In this document: positions 52,326-64,000 of the stretch, in pieces
How positions within the stretch are numbered: position 1 is the first letter of the stretch
Layout of the letters: every line of letters starts with the position of its first letter
Origin: Numida meleagris
Taxonomy: Eukaryota > Chordata > Aves > Galliformes > Numididae
Length of the DNA: 64,000 nt
NCBI RefSeq assembly: GCF_002078875.1
Contig: NC_034438.1
Span: 14,821,791-14,885,790 of the forward strand
Reading direction: 5' to 3'
Translations under genes and position numbers: made by a program
The notes under the pieces: generated by a model
The model's database searches: none
Seen by the model: only the letters and a program-made list of their open reading frames with translations
Told to the model about the DNA's origin: nothing

Positions 52326-53765
52326 AACACAACTCTAAGATATTAATTTGATATTACTTAAACAGGTGTCTGCCAGTTTCATTTGGACAGGATGAAGATT
52401 TGCAATTTAAACTAGCTGAAATGCTCTGTTTTATATGGTTTTTTTAATTGGAGTTTTAGCATATTATCATTAGTACATATTCCGATAAAGTTATAATGAA
52501 CTATTTCTATTTGTATTAAAGAGCCAAACTGTATTTAAGACCCTCCATGGAATTATTTAAGATGTAAATTGGTACTTTGCTGCAAATCTTAAATTGAAAT
52601 AGAGTTGCCACATTTTTGTAGAAGCTCTATACTCACTTCGCTTCTGCAGCTGCAATTATGGAAGTAATGATCAGCTATGATTGCAGCTTCATTTTATGGA
52701 GTAGATTTGTCTTCAAGTCAGAAGATGAAATCTGTGCCTCATCTTCAAAACTGAGTCTCATAAGATCCAGGAAGGCTGTCATTCATGGCTCACAGTTCTT
52801 AAAAGGAGACTTCAAAAGGATGCAGCAGTTGCCTAGAGCATACATTTCGAGTTACAAAAGTACAGATGAAAATCAGAGCAAGATTAGAGTGAAGATTTTT
52901 ATATTCTGTTCTTTTTGTGCTGATTTTTTAAAGTGTACTGAGGAATTAAATGTGTTAGCGCAGTATGGGATGGAAAAGTAATCTCGCAGTAGTGAGTTAA
53001 CTGGTTAGAAATGAGGCCACATCTCTAAGATCTGCCAAGATGTGTGAAAACTGTAGTAGAGCCAACACTGCTAGCTTGTTGCCTTCTCCTGCAACAAGCA
53101 GTTATGCTCAAAAACAATCTGAAAGTGATTCCTGTATTAATTAGTAAGAATTAGAATGACTTTGTTAGTGTAGTTAATGCAGATTACAGGGTAAACAAGG
53201 ATTATATTTGGTACAAGACCTCAGACTTGTATAAAATCTGTCACTTATGATTTATACTATATATAGGGAGAAGTAAGCTTTTGAAAAGAAAAATCCATCA
53301 CTAACCTGTATGTTGAAGTACAATAAATATATTTACTGTTCAAAACTTTTCTGTGTTAAAGTTGCAGATACACCATTACCATGTTATCTGCAAAGTTTCA
53401 ATCATTACATAAACTATGCTAGTTTAGTAGCATGTTTGAAAAATTATTTAAAGTATATAATGGTTATTGCAGATAATGTTGCTCTAAGTATGTTGAATAC
53501 TGAATGGAGACAGCCTACATAACTGCTTCATATTATTGCTTATGGAAATCTTTGTTATTAAAAAAAATAAGGTGGGATGCCAAAGATCATACTATGGCAA
53601 TTATCATCATATCTTCTCTATCAAATATCTGGAAAACAAACAAACAGAAAAAACCACCACTCAGCTCAATGTATTCAAAGAGTAATATGCAGCTTTCCTG
53701 GTGAATGATTGTCACATTTGGGATTCCTTGGATGTTTTTTCTCTGTTTAGAAATTTGCTGCAGAG
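52326..53765. other. AT-rich intergenic spacer
   Basis: No gene or recognised repeat is seen. A 107-codon plus-strand frame at 52.66-52.98 kb has no family signature. Confidence 0.55.
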
Positions 53766-53777
53766 TGCGCATGCGCC
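53766..53777. promoter_or_regulatory. NRF1-type palindromic site
   Basis: TGCGCATGCGCC matches the NRF1 consensus (YGCGCAYGCGCR) at all but the last base. CG dinucleotides are scarce in the surrounding AT-rich DNA, so an intact site carrying two of them stands out. About 200 bases downstream on the plus strand is a perfect splice donor, which together would suit a short first exon of an unannotated transcript. Transcription is inferred. Confidence 0.4.
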
Positions 53778-53799
53778 CTCTGGACCAACTTCAGTCACT

Positions 53800-53976
53800 T
53801 TACTCTCTGTAGTGGGTTCTGCACGTCTCAGAGCTCTTGGCTCCCAGTAGTAAATATTTCAGTTTGGAGACCTGTTGTGAGCAGAATTTTGAGTTGATTC
53901 CAGTTGCTTCTGCCTTGGGAGAATGCTAATTTTGATGTTGTTGTTAAAAACTGAAACTGACTTTGTGTAAAGGTAG
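53800..53976 (+). ncRNA. Hypothetical first exon of a non-coding transcript
   Basis: Downstream of the NRF1-type site the sequence is locally less AT-rich and ends at AG|GTAAGT (intron GT at 53977), a perfect U1 consensus donor; a weaker AAG|GTAGGT lies four bases earlier. No long ORF is present, so a lncRNA would be the natural reading. The start coordinate is arbitrary and there is no acceptor or poly-A evidence. Confidence 0.15.
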
Positions 53977-53982
53977 GTAAGT

Positions 53983-56900
53983 TTGTCCCTAATGCATCTA
54001 TAAAGAGGAATTGCTCTCTGAGAATATCAGAATCAAAGAAACCATTCCAAGTACGTGTCTACTGTACAGTAAAACCTATTTTACCTACACATTCCATATG
54101 TCAGCAGAAGGAAACCTCTGCTCTATTTACAGCAGTGCCTCAAACTTGAGCTATCTGCTGTAGCAGGAAGAAATTCAGCTCAGTCTCTACCTGCCTGAGT
54201 GCTCTGTGTGCTCAAGGATTATCAGCTCCAAGGCAGAAGTGTAATTTTCATTGATAGGACTCATTATCTCCTGATGACTGAGTTTACCTAAGTGTCCTGT
54301 AATTTGTGTTTCTCAGTCTCAGCATGTAATGAGAAATTTGAGGATCTCTATCAAAAGATATTGTGTTGTGGGTTTTTTTGAGTAAATGTTACCCTGGCCT
54401 TTTCCTTTAGTCTCCTGCCTGCATTGGTAATAGATGCTGTTAAAATGAACCTGAAGTGGCATCATGTTTTCTCACAACCCAGTTGTTGTTCAGACATGTT
54501 ATCTGCATAGTTTCCAATTACTTTGGCTCATTTTACATGTTCAGAAAGCCTGCTTTGCTGATGCAGAAAGGTCTAATAAACTCTTAATTGTAGGCATTGC
54601 TCACAAACAAGTGAATCTGTTTGGGCAGCAAGGCTGCAAACCTGAGGGTACTGGCTTGGCATACACTGGAACTGTGGCCTACGTGCTGTTATGTGCATGT
54701 GCTCTGCACATTGCTTCGCAACTGGTAATCTCTGTGCATAATCTGTTAATACCGAACTTCTTGTAATACCTCATGTGGTATGATGCCTTGGAAGATGACT
54801 GCAGCCACAGTGTGGTATCACCTCAGTTGTGGTAGGCAGAAAGCCCTCACTGCTCCTCACAAAGCCTGACCTCACCCACTGAATGTGTGTTAAACTTCAC
54901 CTAATGAAATAAATTCATGGTAGTGAAACAGCTGGAGTTCCATACTTCAATACACATTACTTTTGGATGTACTAATACAGCTAAGCAAGATTCTGCTACT
55001 GCCTTTGTGTTTTTTAAACACCAGTACCTTTCCAGGGCAGACAGTAACATGACATGAGTTACATGAAAGTTCCATTTACAAACTGACAAATGAACAAATA
55101 AACAAAAACCATACTTGGAAAAGTCATGATTTGTTTTGAAACGTCATTATCAAGTGCTACTGCACAAAACATTGCTTTTGACAAATTGACATAAATGTGA
55201 TTATTTCATAATTTCAATTTGCATCTGATTTTTTTCTATTTTGCTTTAAAAATGTTTGAGTTTTGCTCAGTATCTTTAGTATACAACAGTACAAGACAAA
55301 AATGTCTATATATTTTTCTTTTAATAAAGTGGAATGGTAAAAATTTTTTTTCATTCACATGGTAGAAGTGCTCAGAGATGTAGTTTGCTTTCATTATTAT
55401 GTGGTCTGATTCTCTGCTCTTATCAACTGCTAGTCTGGCATCTCAGATAAAATCTGCACCCTTGGATTAGCGCTGTTGTATTTTCTTGTATTGGACTAGC
55501 TGTACTTGTTCACTTACCTGAGAGAAATAATGTTCACACAATGAGAGAAATAATTGTTTAGTTTGAGGCACAACAGTTTGTCTTAACTAGCTCAGATGTA
55601 GAGGCATGGAGCAACTACTTCTAATCCTGTAATCCTGAACTACAGTAGTTTTAATCCTGTGGAACGGAGACAATCTAAGGACCTGGAATGGTAGAACTAC
55701 AACTGGAAATTATGTCTTTTTTTTTTTTTCTGTTAATAATGTATTCTGTTTCATACTGTATAATGAGATGATTCCTGCTGTTATTTTGTGTCCAGTAGAG
55801 AACATCCAGATGGGGAGCAGGAAGGGCAGTTCAACCTGTTATTCCTTCAGCAGCAACTGTTAGTGGCGATATAATTTCTTTTCTGAGAAATGCTGGATAT
55901 GCTGCTGTCTCTGACAGGATCTCAAATATGCTGGTTGGAGCTGAGCTTTTGATGCTTGCTGCCTCTGCAGGCAGAGGGTCAGTCAGTCTAGAATGCGGTC
56001 CTAAAAGTCTGAGGCATAAGGCGTGCTGGATATGCCCAAGATGCAAATACAGTTGAAATGCAAAGGAAGGGCTGGTTAGAGCTAGTACTGATGCCATCAG
56101 TGAGCATGTTCCAGAGGGACAGAAAGAAATGTGTAAGTTTTGAAGATCTACGTCAGTCTGGCTGTATTTACTGAAACTGACAGATGACACCATGTTTTTT
56201 TTGATCCTCTTCTATGAAAATTACTGAATGATATAAAAAATGCCGAATTCATGTGGCTGACAAATATAGTCAAGAATTGTGTCTCTAGATCAAGATCCCA
56301 GCATATTCAGTTGTTATCTACTCACCGATTTTATTAAAAATCAGCAAGTTTTGTATAAGTTTTGTATATCTGTTAGATCTATGCTGTAATCTATAGGCTA
56401 GAAGCAATCAGAAGTCTATAGTCTATCTGGACTTAGGGTTGAAAGCATTTCAGAATGGAAACAACAGCTTTACCTTCCATGGGGCTCTGTTCAAGGATGT
56501 CCCCTGATGTTTTCAGGGATTCTGTGCAGTGAAGTGCAGCCTGTGCTGTGCCATCTGCCAGGCAGGAGGAACATTTTGGACAAGCTCCAGTACTGTGTGA
56601 CAAGATTCCTGGAAACTAAAGCAATTTGATTAAAGAATCAGCCTGAGTCCTGATGAGTACTTTTCAGACAGAACAAAAAAGAGCTGTGAAGTTGACACCT
56701 ATATTACTTGTTTGCTGAATTTTGCCTATGACATAGTCTCTAGTTACATGATTCAATGTAGTTAAACTCTATAAGATAGCTTACAAGAAGAGTGATTTAG
56801 TATTGCTTTAAGAATAATAGGCTCAGACTCTGCTTAATGTAAAGATTATGTAAAATGGTTGACTAATCAATGCTTGGTCTTTCCGTTTTCTGAGACCATA

Positions 56901-58100
56901 CCTACACATTGCTCCATCTTTACTGTGACTGAAAGTATTGACCTTGACTTTATGGAGGCTTTCAGTAGCCAAGACTCTTCTAATCTCAGTTAGGAGTTTG
57001 AATTTTTAATTTTTTCAGCTCCTCCTGTTTAATACTCACCTTACTGCTTTTCATTTGCTTGCCATTTCCTACTTCATTTCTTTACCTTCAAAAATGTTAC
57101 ATAAGTTTTGGCCTACCAAACTTTCAGTCCCTAAGTAAAACATAGTTTCTAACAGTTGTCAGATTATTTTAATTGAATAGAGACCATTGCTTTTATTACC
57201 AAATACCTGCATTTTCCCCACAACTGAGTCTGAAAAATCTCAGTATAAATAGACTTTATGGAAGTAATGATTATGAAATTGGGCTCCTATTATTGAAATA
57301 TCAAATGTAGCAGGAGACTACATTAAAAATGAGGCCTGCACTTCACACTTGTCAATACAACATTATTTAGTGTTCTGTTATAACATGATATTGACTTGTA
57401 ACATATCCTTGCACAGTCCATCTAAATCTTATTTTAAATTTGGAAACTCTATTAGAAAATCCGTATCCAAACTAGTAACTATTTGAAGCTATTTTTTTCC
57501 ATCCAGCATTTTTTCCCCAAGCACATTTTGTTGGTACTTCTCTTTTTTATGTTAATTACTGTGGTAGCAGAAAGCATTTGTAACAATAGAAGGAGCAGAG
57601 TTGTCTGAACTGAACTTTGCCCCATTTTTACACAGTCATATCAGATAATGTAAAGGCTTTTTACGTTTCCTTCTCAGCTGCTTCTTGTCACACTTGATTT
57701 TGAAATGAGTTTAGAGCAGACCACTGCAGTTTAGTGGAAGAGTAAAGTGCAAACTTTATCTGTGGCCAGATTCTGTCACTTGTGTCAGTCTAAATTTGAG
57801 TAATGCTTGCTTCATATTTGCATATGCTGAATGTTTTGGAATTCCACTGAAATCTTTGTCTTTATGAATAGATGTTAGCAAATATGGTCTCAAATTTAAG
57901 ACATCTGAAAGCCAAGTTTTTTCTGTTCAATACTCTTAACATTGTGTCCGGCCCTATTTCAGCTTCTACATTGCAAGATGCTGCTAAAGGATACTTGGTG
58001 AAATCACTTTTCTCTATGCAGTACCACCAGCATTTAATGATTCTTAATAGCTCTTACTTCTTTAGCTTACTTCGACTGCTCTTTGACAATTCATATTGTA
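53983..58100. other. Intergenic region
   Basis: No recognised gene or mobile element is seen. Between 55.80 and 56.19 kb both strands are open (85 codons plus, 120 codons minus), without any family resemblance that I can name. Confidence 0.55.
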
Positions 58101-58107
58101 AGAACAA

Positions 58108-58830
58108 ATCCCACTGTAAGGATAGAGGAAGAAGACTGGTGGGAGATATGATGTCAGGATCTGTCTTGGACAGAGTGACCACAGAATGGTAGAGTTCTTG
58201 ATTCTTGGTGAAGTCAAGAGAGGGGCCAGCAAAACTGGTACCTTGGAGATCTGGAGGAGGGACTTTGAACTATTCAGGATGCTGGTAGGGAGGGTCCCTT
58301 GAGATTCAGTCCTGAAGTGTAAACGGTTCCAGGAGGGCTGGTCACTCGTCAAGAAGGAAGTCTTAAAGACGCAGGAGCACGCTGTTCCCTGTGATGGACA
58401 ACCAGGGGATCGGGCCCAGCCAACATAGGTTCATGAAAGGCAGGTCCTGCTTTACCAACCGCCTGGTGGATGAGGGAAAGGCTGTTGACGTAGTATACCT
58501 CGACTTCAGCAAAGCCTTTGACCCTCTCCTGCAGTATTCTCCTAGAGAAGCTGGCAGCCTGTAGCTTGGACAGATAGACTCTGCTGGGTAAAGAACTGGC
58601 TGGATGGCTGGGCCCAGAGAGTGGTGGTGAATGGAGTTAAATCCAGTTGGCAGCTGGTAACAAGTGGTGCTCCCCAGGGGTTGGTACTGAGGCCTGTCCC
58701 TCAGGCCATACAGAAGGATCTGGACAGGCTGGATAGCTGGGCTGAGGCCAGTGGGATGAAATTCAGCAAGACCAAGTGCCAGATCCTGCACTTTGGCCAC
58801 AACAACCCCAGGCAATGCTACAGGCTACAC
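58108..58830 (+). mobile_element. CR1 LINE fragment with serial internal deletions
   Basis: Pieces of one CR1 ORF2 appear in correct order but with gaps. They are the pre-RT region (GACCACAGAATGGTAGAGTT, GTCAGTCCTGAAG-like), a jump to AACCAGGGGATCGGGCCCAG and TTCATGAAAGGCAGGTCCTG, then RT motif encoding VVYLDFSKAFD, then [20 protein letters not shown] (the SG.PQGS motif). Next is a jump over the FADD motif to [16 protein letters not shown] and LHFGHNNP. Similarity stops near 58830. The catalytic aspartates around FADD are deleted. It is inactive. Confidence 0.88.
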
Positions 58831-59493
58831 CCAAAATCAGTTCAGACTACTTGGTGGATACATAGCACTCCAGTTATGAGAATTGTCATCTATTAGGTGA
58901 ATGTCCATAATACGGTGATGGCAGACTTGCAGGTCAGACGATCAGGTTTGAAGTGCTCAGTTTGAGATGTGAGCTGCTCTGTGTGAATGTAATGCAAACA
59001 ATATTCTTACCTTTTAACCTGCTGCGGGGGGAACAGCAATATTGCTTGTTCTGAATTCTGGTAACCTCATTCCTCTTAGCTTGTTTTAAACAGTAACTGT
59101 TTATTTCCAGTATTTGTCAGTGAAAGTATTTAGTTCATACCACCTCAGACAAAGAGGCTTCTTATTGATCTAATGCTTTCTTTTAGTTTGTCATCTAGGA
59201 CTAAACCAGTTTTTTTCTTCAAGTTACATGGCTTGACAAATAACTTATTTTTCTCCATTTCCAGTGATTTATATTGAGTTTGATAAAATAAGACTTAGTC
59301 CAAATGTATTTCAGTCAGCTATTCAAACAGAAGAAAGAAAGCAAGAATTTTTGTTTTATCAATAAATCAAATCATTCCAAATATTAAATAGATGTCTTAA
59401 AATAGTTGTAAAATTTTTCATAGAAATTAAATATTTGCCAGAGGAAAATTGCTCAAAAAACTCTACAGTTTTTGCCATGGATGTTTTCATGTG
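58831..59493. other. Non-CR1 spacer between two CR1 pieces
   Basis: About 660 bases of mostly AT-rich DNA with no recognised content. Confidence 0.55.
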
Positions 59494-59543
59494 CTATAAT
59501 ATTACATATAATATTACATACAAAACTACATATAATATTACAT
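59494..59543. repeat. AT-rich short tandem repeat
   Basis: ATATAATATTACAT-like units recur about three to four times imperfectly, immediately before the 5' truncation point of the next CR1 piece. Confidence 0.8.
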
Positions 59544-59562
59544 GAAATGGAACACCTCCATA

Positions 59563-59978
59563 CATGGAGTGGAACACCTCTCCTGTGAGGACAGGCTGAG
59601 AGAGCTGGAAAAGAGAAGGCTGTGAGGTGACCTGATAGTGTCCTTTCAGAATCTAAAGGGGAGCTACAGGAAAGAAGGGGACAGACTCTTTAGCAGGGCC
59701 TGTCATGACAGAACAAGGGGAAATGGCTTCAGGCTCAGAGAGGGTAGATTTAGGTTGGATATAAGGAAAAAATATTTTACAGTGAGGGTGGTGAGGCACT
59801 GGAACAAGTTATGTAGTGATGTGGTTGATGCCCCGTCTCTGGAGACTTTCAAGGTGAGGGTGGATAAGGCACTGGGCAACCTGATCTAGCTGTGGTGACC
59901 CTGTTCATTGCAGGGGAGTTGGACTAGATGGCCTTCAGAGGACCCTTCCAACTCTAGGAATTCTATGACTTTATGGAT
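59563..59978 (+). mobile_element. CR1 LINE 3' end
   Basis: The coding tail of CR1 ORF2 is clear: DRLFSRACHDRTRGNGFRLREGRFRLDIRKKYFTVRVVRHWNKL split over 59.68-59.81 kb, followed by DAPSLETFKVRVDKALGNLI and a stop. The 3'UTR then reads GGACTAGATGGCCTTCAGAG, CCCTTCCAACTCTAGG and the terminal ATTCTATGACTTTATGG. It is 5'-truncated at about 59563. The 11 bases TGGAACACCTC occur twice at the junction (59549-59559 and 59570-59580), a small duplication at the insertion edge. Confidence 0.93.
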
Positions 59979-61765
59979 CTACATTTCTAATTTTGGTTAG
60001 GATGGATTTTATTCCTTTCATTGTTTAATATATATATATATTTGGAATTAACATATGACACCTACATGGTAATTCCAAGGTAATTCCAAAAAGACTTATT
60101 TAAGTGGCAAATTAATACCAATAATGAGCCCTCTATTCTAACCCAATATATGCATTCTGGTAGAAAAATGTTTTCTGTGAAAATAATACAAACCTGGAAA
60201 TACTTCACTTCATATTCAGAATTTGAAGCATGGGCACATTGCTGTGACTTTTCTCACAAAATTCAAGTATAAACAATACAGATGGGCATGATTCAGACCC
60301 CTGACTTTGGCATTATCAGTGCCACTTGGGTTCTCACATGCATGTTATGTATCTTGTGACATTTTTGCATTTTTCTGAGAAAACTATTAACTTACTCTGC
60401 TAGCTCTGGTCTTCAGAGTAGATATACTACAAACAAGTGTTTGCCATCACTCTTATCTGTACAGTTGCTTTCCTTGCTTTGAACGTACCTAGAGTAAAAT
60501 ATGCATCAGCATTTTTAGACACCTTTTGTCACATCAGAAGGGAGCAAGTATTCTTCTAAAATATTTCTCTTCTGAACTTGTTTTATTTTGTGTGCTTTTA
60601 CTTATTTCATTCTGATTATAGATGATGGCCATTAACTTAATTTGACTGCATTATACAGAAGAGAGATTTTAAGTGTGACACTTCCTAGAAATTCAGTATA
60701 CTAAATATGGATTATCCTGGCACGTCCGGGGCAAATTAAGTTTCTTTCAGAGGAGTAATTTTAAGTACTTTATGTATTTTTTTACGTATGTGTCTATTTG
60801 TATAGAACATCCATCATGATGATGACAAATTCGTAGAATGGGATACTGAATGCATTAAAGCATTTCAGAAATAAGTCTTATCTTTCTAAACCTTGTTTGC
60901 CAAAGATGACAGCACTATCTGAGAGAATGGGAACTGATCCAGGATTCTTGCATATACACACAACCTAAGTAACTGTAGTTTTCTTTATAAAAAATGTTAT
61001 AATCTATTGTCAGAGTAGGGTTCTAGACCACGAACAATGTCTTGCATGGACTGGGAAGATTTCTGAAGTATTCCGTAACTATTTCTCCAATTTAAAATGT
61101 CAGCTTCATACAGTGCTAAGGCTTTTAGTATGCCTCTTATTTGTGATCCCTACTGGTTTTTCTTTGTTTCCCATTTTCAGCTTTTTTAAAAAAAAGTTTT
61201 TTAGACATGGGTGAAATAGGACAGGGAACCAGAAAACCTCTCCAGCAAGAATATGAGCTGATAAAACATTAGTTTAGGCATGGATAAAATGTAGTGGACT
61301 GCTGCCTTATGCCAGTGACTGATGCCCTGATAACAGAAATGCTTTTCAGAAAGACCTCAAGTCTTGAAAGACTCAATAAGTTTGCATTTTGACTGTAACT
61401 GGCTTCAAATGTGATTGAAAGGTATTTAAGAATTTAGGTCCATATAAGTTTTAGTAAGTGTTACTGTGCATAACTCCTTTATCTCTCTGCCCACTGCTCA
61501 TCTTTCATGAGTAGTATATGCATATTCATGCAGCCAATGTTGCAAATCCTGTTTTATTTCATCTCTCTGTTCTTCACGTGACGATAGTACTTCTTTTCTT
61601 TTTTTTTTTAATTACCTTTATAAGTGGTGATTGCACATGTTGAATCCTAGGGTACACTGGAGTCTTCACAAAGAGAGCCAAGGAGAGAGCATTCATGTTG
61701 AGTGAACAAATGAGCATACTTGTGTAGTATGGCAGCTTGGCTGGTAATTACATAGGTGAAAGACT
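59979..61765. other. AT-rich intergenic spacer
   Basis: No gene or recognised repeat is seen apart from a short (TA)n at about 60030-60040 and a poly-T at about 61600. Confidence 0.55.
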
Positions 61766-62338
61766 TCAGAGAGCTAACAGCCATACTTCAGAGACAAAAT
61801 GTGTGGGAACTATCCTAGATTGAAAGGGGCTGAGCAGAGCTTGGTAACACTTATTTACTGATTTAATAGTGTAAAAGCTTGAAAGGAAGGCGGTGCCTGC
61901 AAGAGCATAATAAGTAGGATGCTGACTTGGTGTCCTATGAAACTCAGATTTTAGCATGCAGAGTAACTGCTGTAAAAAATGCTTCTCATCCTCCCAGAAG
62001 ACCATGGCCACTTTCCTGTGTGTGGTAAACACTCTTTCCCCAGAATGCTGTTTCTTTTTCCTAGTTGCTGGAATATCTTCTCTCTCCTGACTCCCAGGGC
62101 TGTGTGACATTTTTCAAGTTCAGCAAACATGCCTGACAACAGAGATAGCTGCTCCTCTAAAAACAACATCTTTCTGGTCTTTCTTGAAAAGCCACCTGAC
62201 CTCCTGAGTGCAAAATGTTTGTGGAACCTCTTTGAAGTTCTCTTGCTCTCTCACTGTTTTTGACAGAGCTCTCTCCTCCTGCAGCTCACTCACTTCATCA
62301 GCAAGTACCTCATGCTGTAGGTAGTGTTGCTTGCTTAG
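61766..62338 (-). pseudogene. Possible decayed coiled-coil gene fragment (unidentified)
   Basis: On the minus strand three overlapping frames follow one another. From 62338 a frame reads LSKQHYLQHEVLADEVSELQ then EERALSKTVREQENF, a charged heptad-like composition, to about 62130. A second frame (to 61951) reads LFLEEQLSLLSGMFAELEKC. A third (to 61766) reads DIPATRKKKQHSGERVFTTH. The successive frames could be one coding relic broken by frameshifts. A pyrimidine run ending in CAG (CCTCCTTTCCAG) sits exactly before the first frame, like a splice acceptor, which would argue for an exon rather than a retrocopy. I cannot name a parent gene and chance is not excluded. Confidence 0.25.
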
Positions 62339-62339
62339 C

Positions 62340-64000
62340 TGGAAAGGAGGTTATGTACACAACTCCAGGACAGATACCTCTCTAAGGTAAATAGAGAGCT
62401 AAATAAGCTAAATACTGAAAGCACTTTTACTGATGTAAGTATATGTCATCTTTTCTGAGGGCCTCTACATCCCAAATACTGCCTGTGTTTCTCTCAGTAA
62501 GTGCTAATCAAATCTCTTAAACTCCAAACTGCCTTGGCCAGGAATGGCATGAGCCTCTGCTTATTAAAAGATATTTGTGTACGTAGCCTTAAGCAGAGTG
62601 GGCGTATCACTGCCTCTACTGATTTTTTCAGTCTACTAGTAAGTTCACAGCAGGTCACTTACATAGTGAGCTACAGGCTGAGATTTCTGACTGGAAAACA
62701 AACAAAAAAAGACAGCCCTCAAGACTACGGAATTCTACCTGTTTCATAATTCTGAACCGGAGCATTTTGTCCCTTAAATAATTTTGCAGTGCTTGGATTG
62801 GCTTGTGTCTGAACTCATTTAGTGAAAGATTCGTTTGGCCTCCTAGATGCTTTAGATTTTTTGTTTTCAGCCATGTGCAACAATGATTACCAAATGAATA
62901 TACATGAAAAAACACTAGCATGAAACAGAGATGATTCTGTTGATTTCAAAATGCTCAGTGAAGCCAAGTTTTGGAGGAGGAGAACAAAATACTGTTTAGT
63001 ATTTGGGAACATGCTGTATTTGTAATTGTAGAAAAAATTAATATTTTATTAAATATTAAGAACAAGCTTCCCATTGAAATAAAACATTCTGTTCAAATCC
63101 AAAATATGATGCATTTTCTTCATTGGCTTTTCACTATGTAGGTGTTTTGGCATGTTCTGCTTTGCACTGAAGCCTTTTATTCCAGAATAAATGTGATATA
63201 TTCCAGATATACAGAGACATCTGTGTCTAGTGATATTTAGATATAAGTGTCTATCTATATTAGAATGGATACGTCTATACAAATAAACAGAAGTATAAAT
63301 GCAGAAGTATATCTATTTTTTTGTCTGACATATCTATTTTCTATAGTTACAGATTTTTCTATATTTTCTGTATGCATATATATTGCCTATGCAAATATGT
63401 GTCTACATATTAATCAATTTTACGGGAAAATATGTATTTATCTTGCAGTTCCCAGTGTTTCACATATGTTTCTGGATGCAATGAAAAAGACTTTGTGATA
63501 TGCTCATTAGTTTGTTAGTGCTCCAAAATGTCTAGGCCAGCTGTAGATTATTTACTGGAGGAGAAGATTTAGTAATTAAAACTGAGATTAATTTGCTCAT
63601 TAACATTAAACACTTTCATTACAGTTCAAGCACCATTAGTCACGTACAGTTTCTGGTGTTTTTTCTTGATTTGAGATCTGATATCCCCTAGGTTTATTAC
63701 AGAACACAGATCAGACTTGCTGAGAAATGGAGCTTGCTTGGTTACATTTCCTGCAGTGAGGACCACATCTGAAGTCACAGCTCTGATGTGGCCATAAATG
63801 AAAAGCAGTTGTACCTTGTATGTTACCGCCACAGAGCTGGCCTTGGACCAGGATGCTGCTACGCAATTAAGTTTCAGGTCACAGGACCTGGGTACAGCAT
63901 GCTACACACTATAACTGCAGCCAGTGCGCTGAACCCTGCTTTGCTGACAGGAGACCTGGCACCTCAAACACTGTCTGCCAAATGAGTTATACAGAGCACT
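62340..64000. other. Intergenic DNA to the right edge
   Basis: No gene or recognised repeat is seen. The last 200 bases (63.8-64.0 kb) are noticeably less AT-rich, with a 65-codon plus-strand frame of no recognised family. This could be the edge of an element continuing past the window. Confidence 0.5.

Noticed and set aside
1..64000. CRISPR arrays, tRNA/rRNA genes, bacterial operons, integrated large virus
   Set aside because: No regularly spaced direct repeats, no cloverleaf I could see, and no ribosome-binding-site-led gene strings. The sequence is clearly vertebrate.

Overview
This window is vertebrate nuclear DNA, most likely from a galliform (chicken-like) bird. It is AT-rich and gene-poor. 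It has one CpG island holding a recognisable vertebrate first exon, several CR1 LINE fragments ending in the avian-type TTCTATG 3' repeat, and two deleted mariner copies that resemble the chicken Galluhop/Mariner1_GG family. Species and family assignments rest on recognition of the sequences; no database was searched.

The only confident protein-coding gene is HCN1, the hyperpolarisation-activated, cyclic-nucleotide-gated cation channel, on the minus strand. Coding exon 1 is at 18997-19367 and ends at a consensus GT donor. Positions 1-18996 are the 5' part of intron 1. It is nearly free of repeats apart from one short CR1 remnant near 3.1 kb. The exon sits in a CpG island (about 18.56-19.88 kb) with GC boxes, a (GCC)10 tract and a short upstream ORF, but no TATA box that I can see.

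From about 19.9 kb to the right end, the sequence lies upstream of HCN1 and reads as intergenic. At 20-47 kb it is AT-rich DNA with two inverted-orientation copies of the same internally deleted mariner element (25.4 and 43.2 kb) and two striking hairpin-forming segments (24.4 and 35.3 kb). At 47.7-52.3 kb there is a transposon cluster: an LTR-like block, a CR1 3' end, an inverted CR1 piece, a longer decayed CR1, and a second LTR-like block. At 52.3-64 kb there are two more CR1 pieces (58.1 and 59.6 kb), a possible non-coding transcript start at 53.77 kb, and a weak coiled-coil-like decayed reading frame near 62 kb.

No tRNA, rRNA, CRISPR array, operon or prokaryotic feature was seen. Most open frames are chance frames in AT-rich DNA or shadows of the GC-rich island. 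I did not find an undescribed multi-gene system. The best leads are the structured segment at 35.3 kb, the NRF1-site/splice-donor pair at 53.8 kb, the mariner pair and the coiled-coil-like relic at 62 kb.
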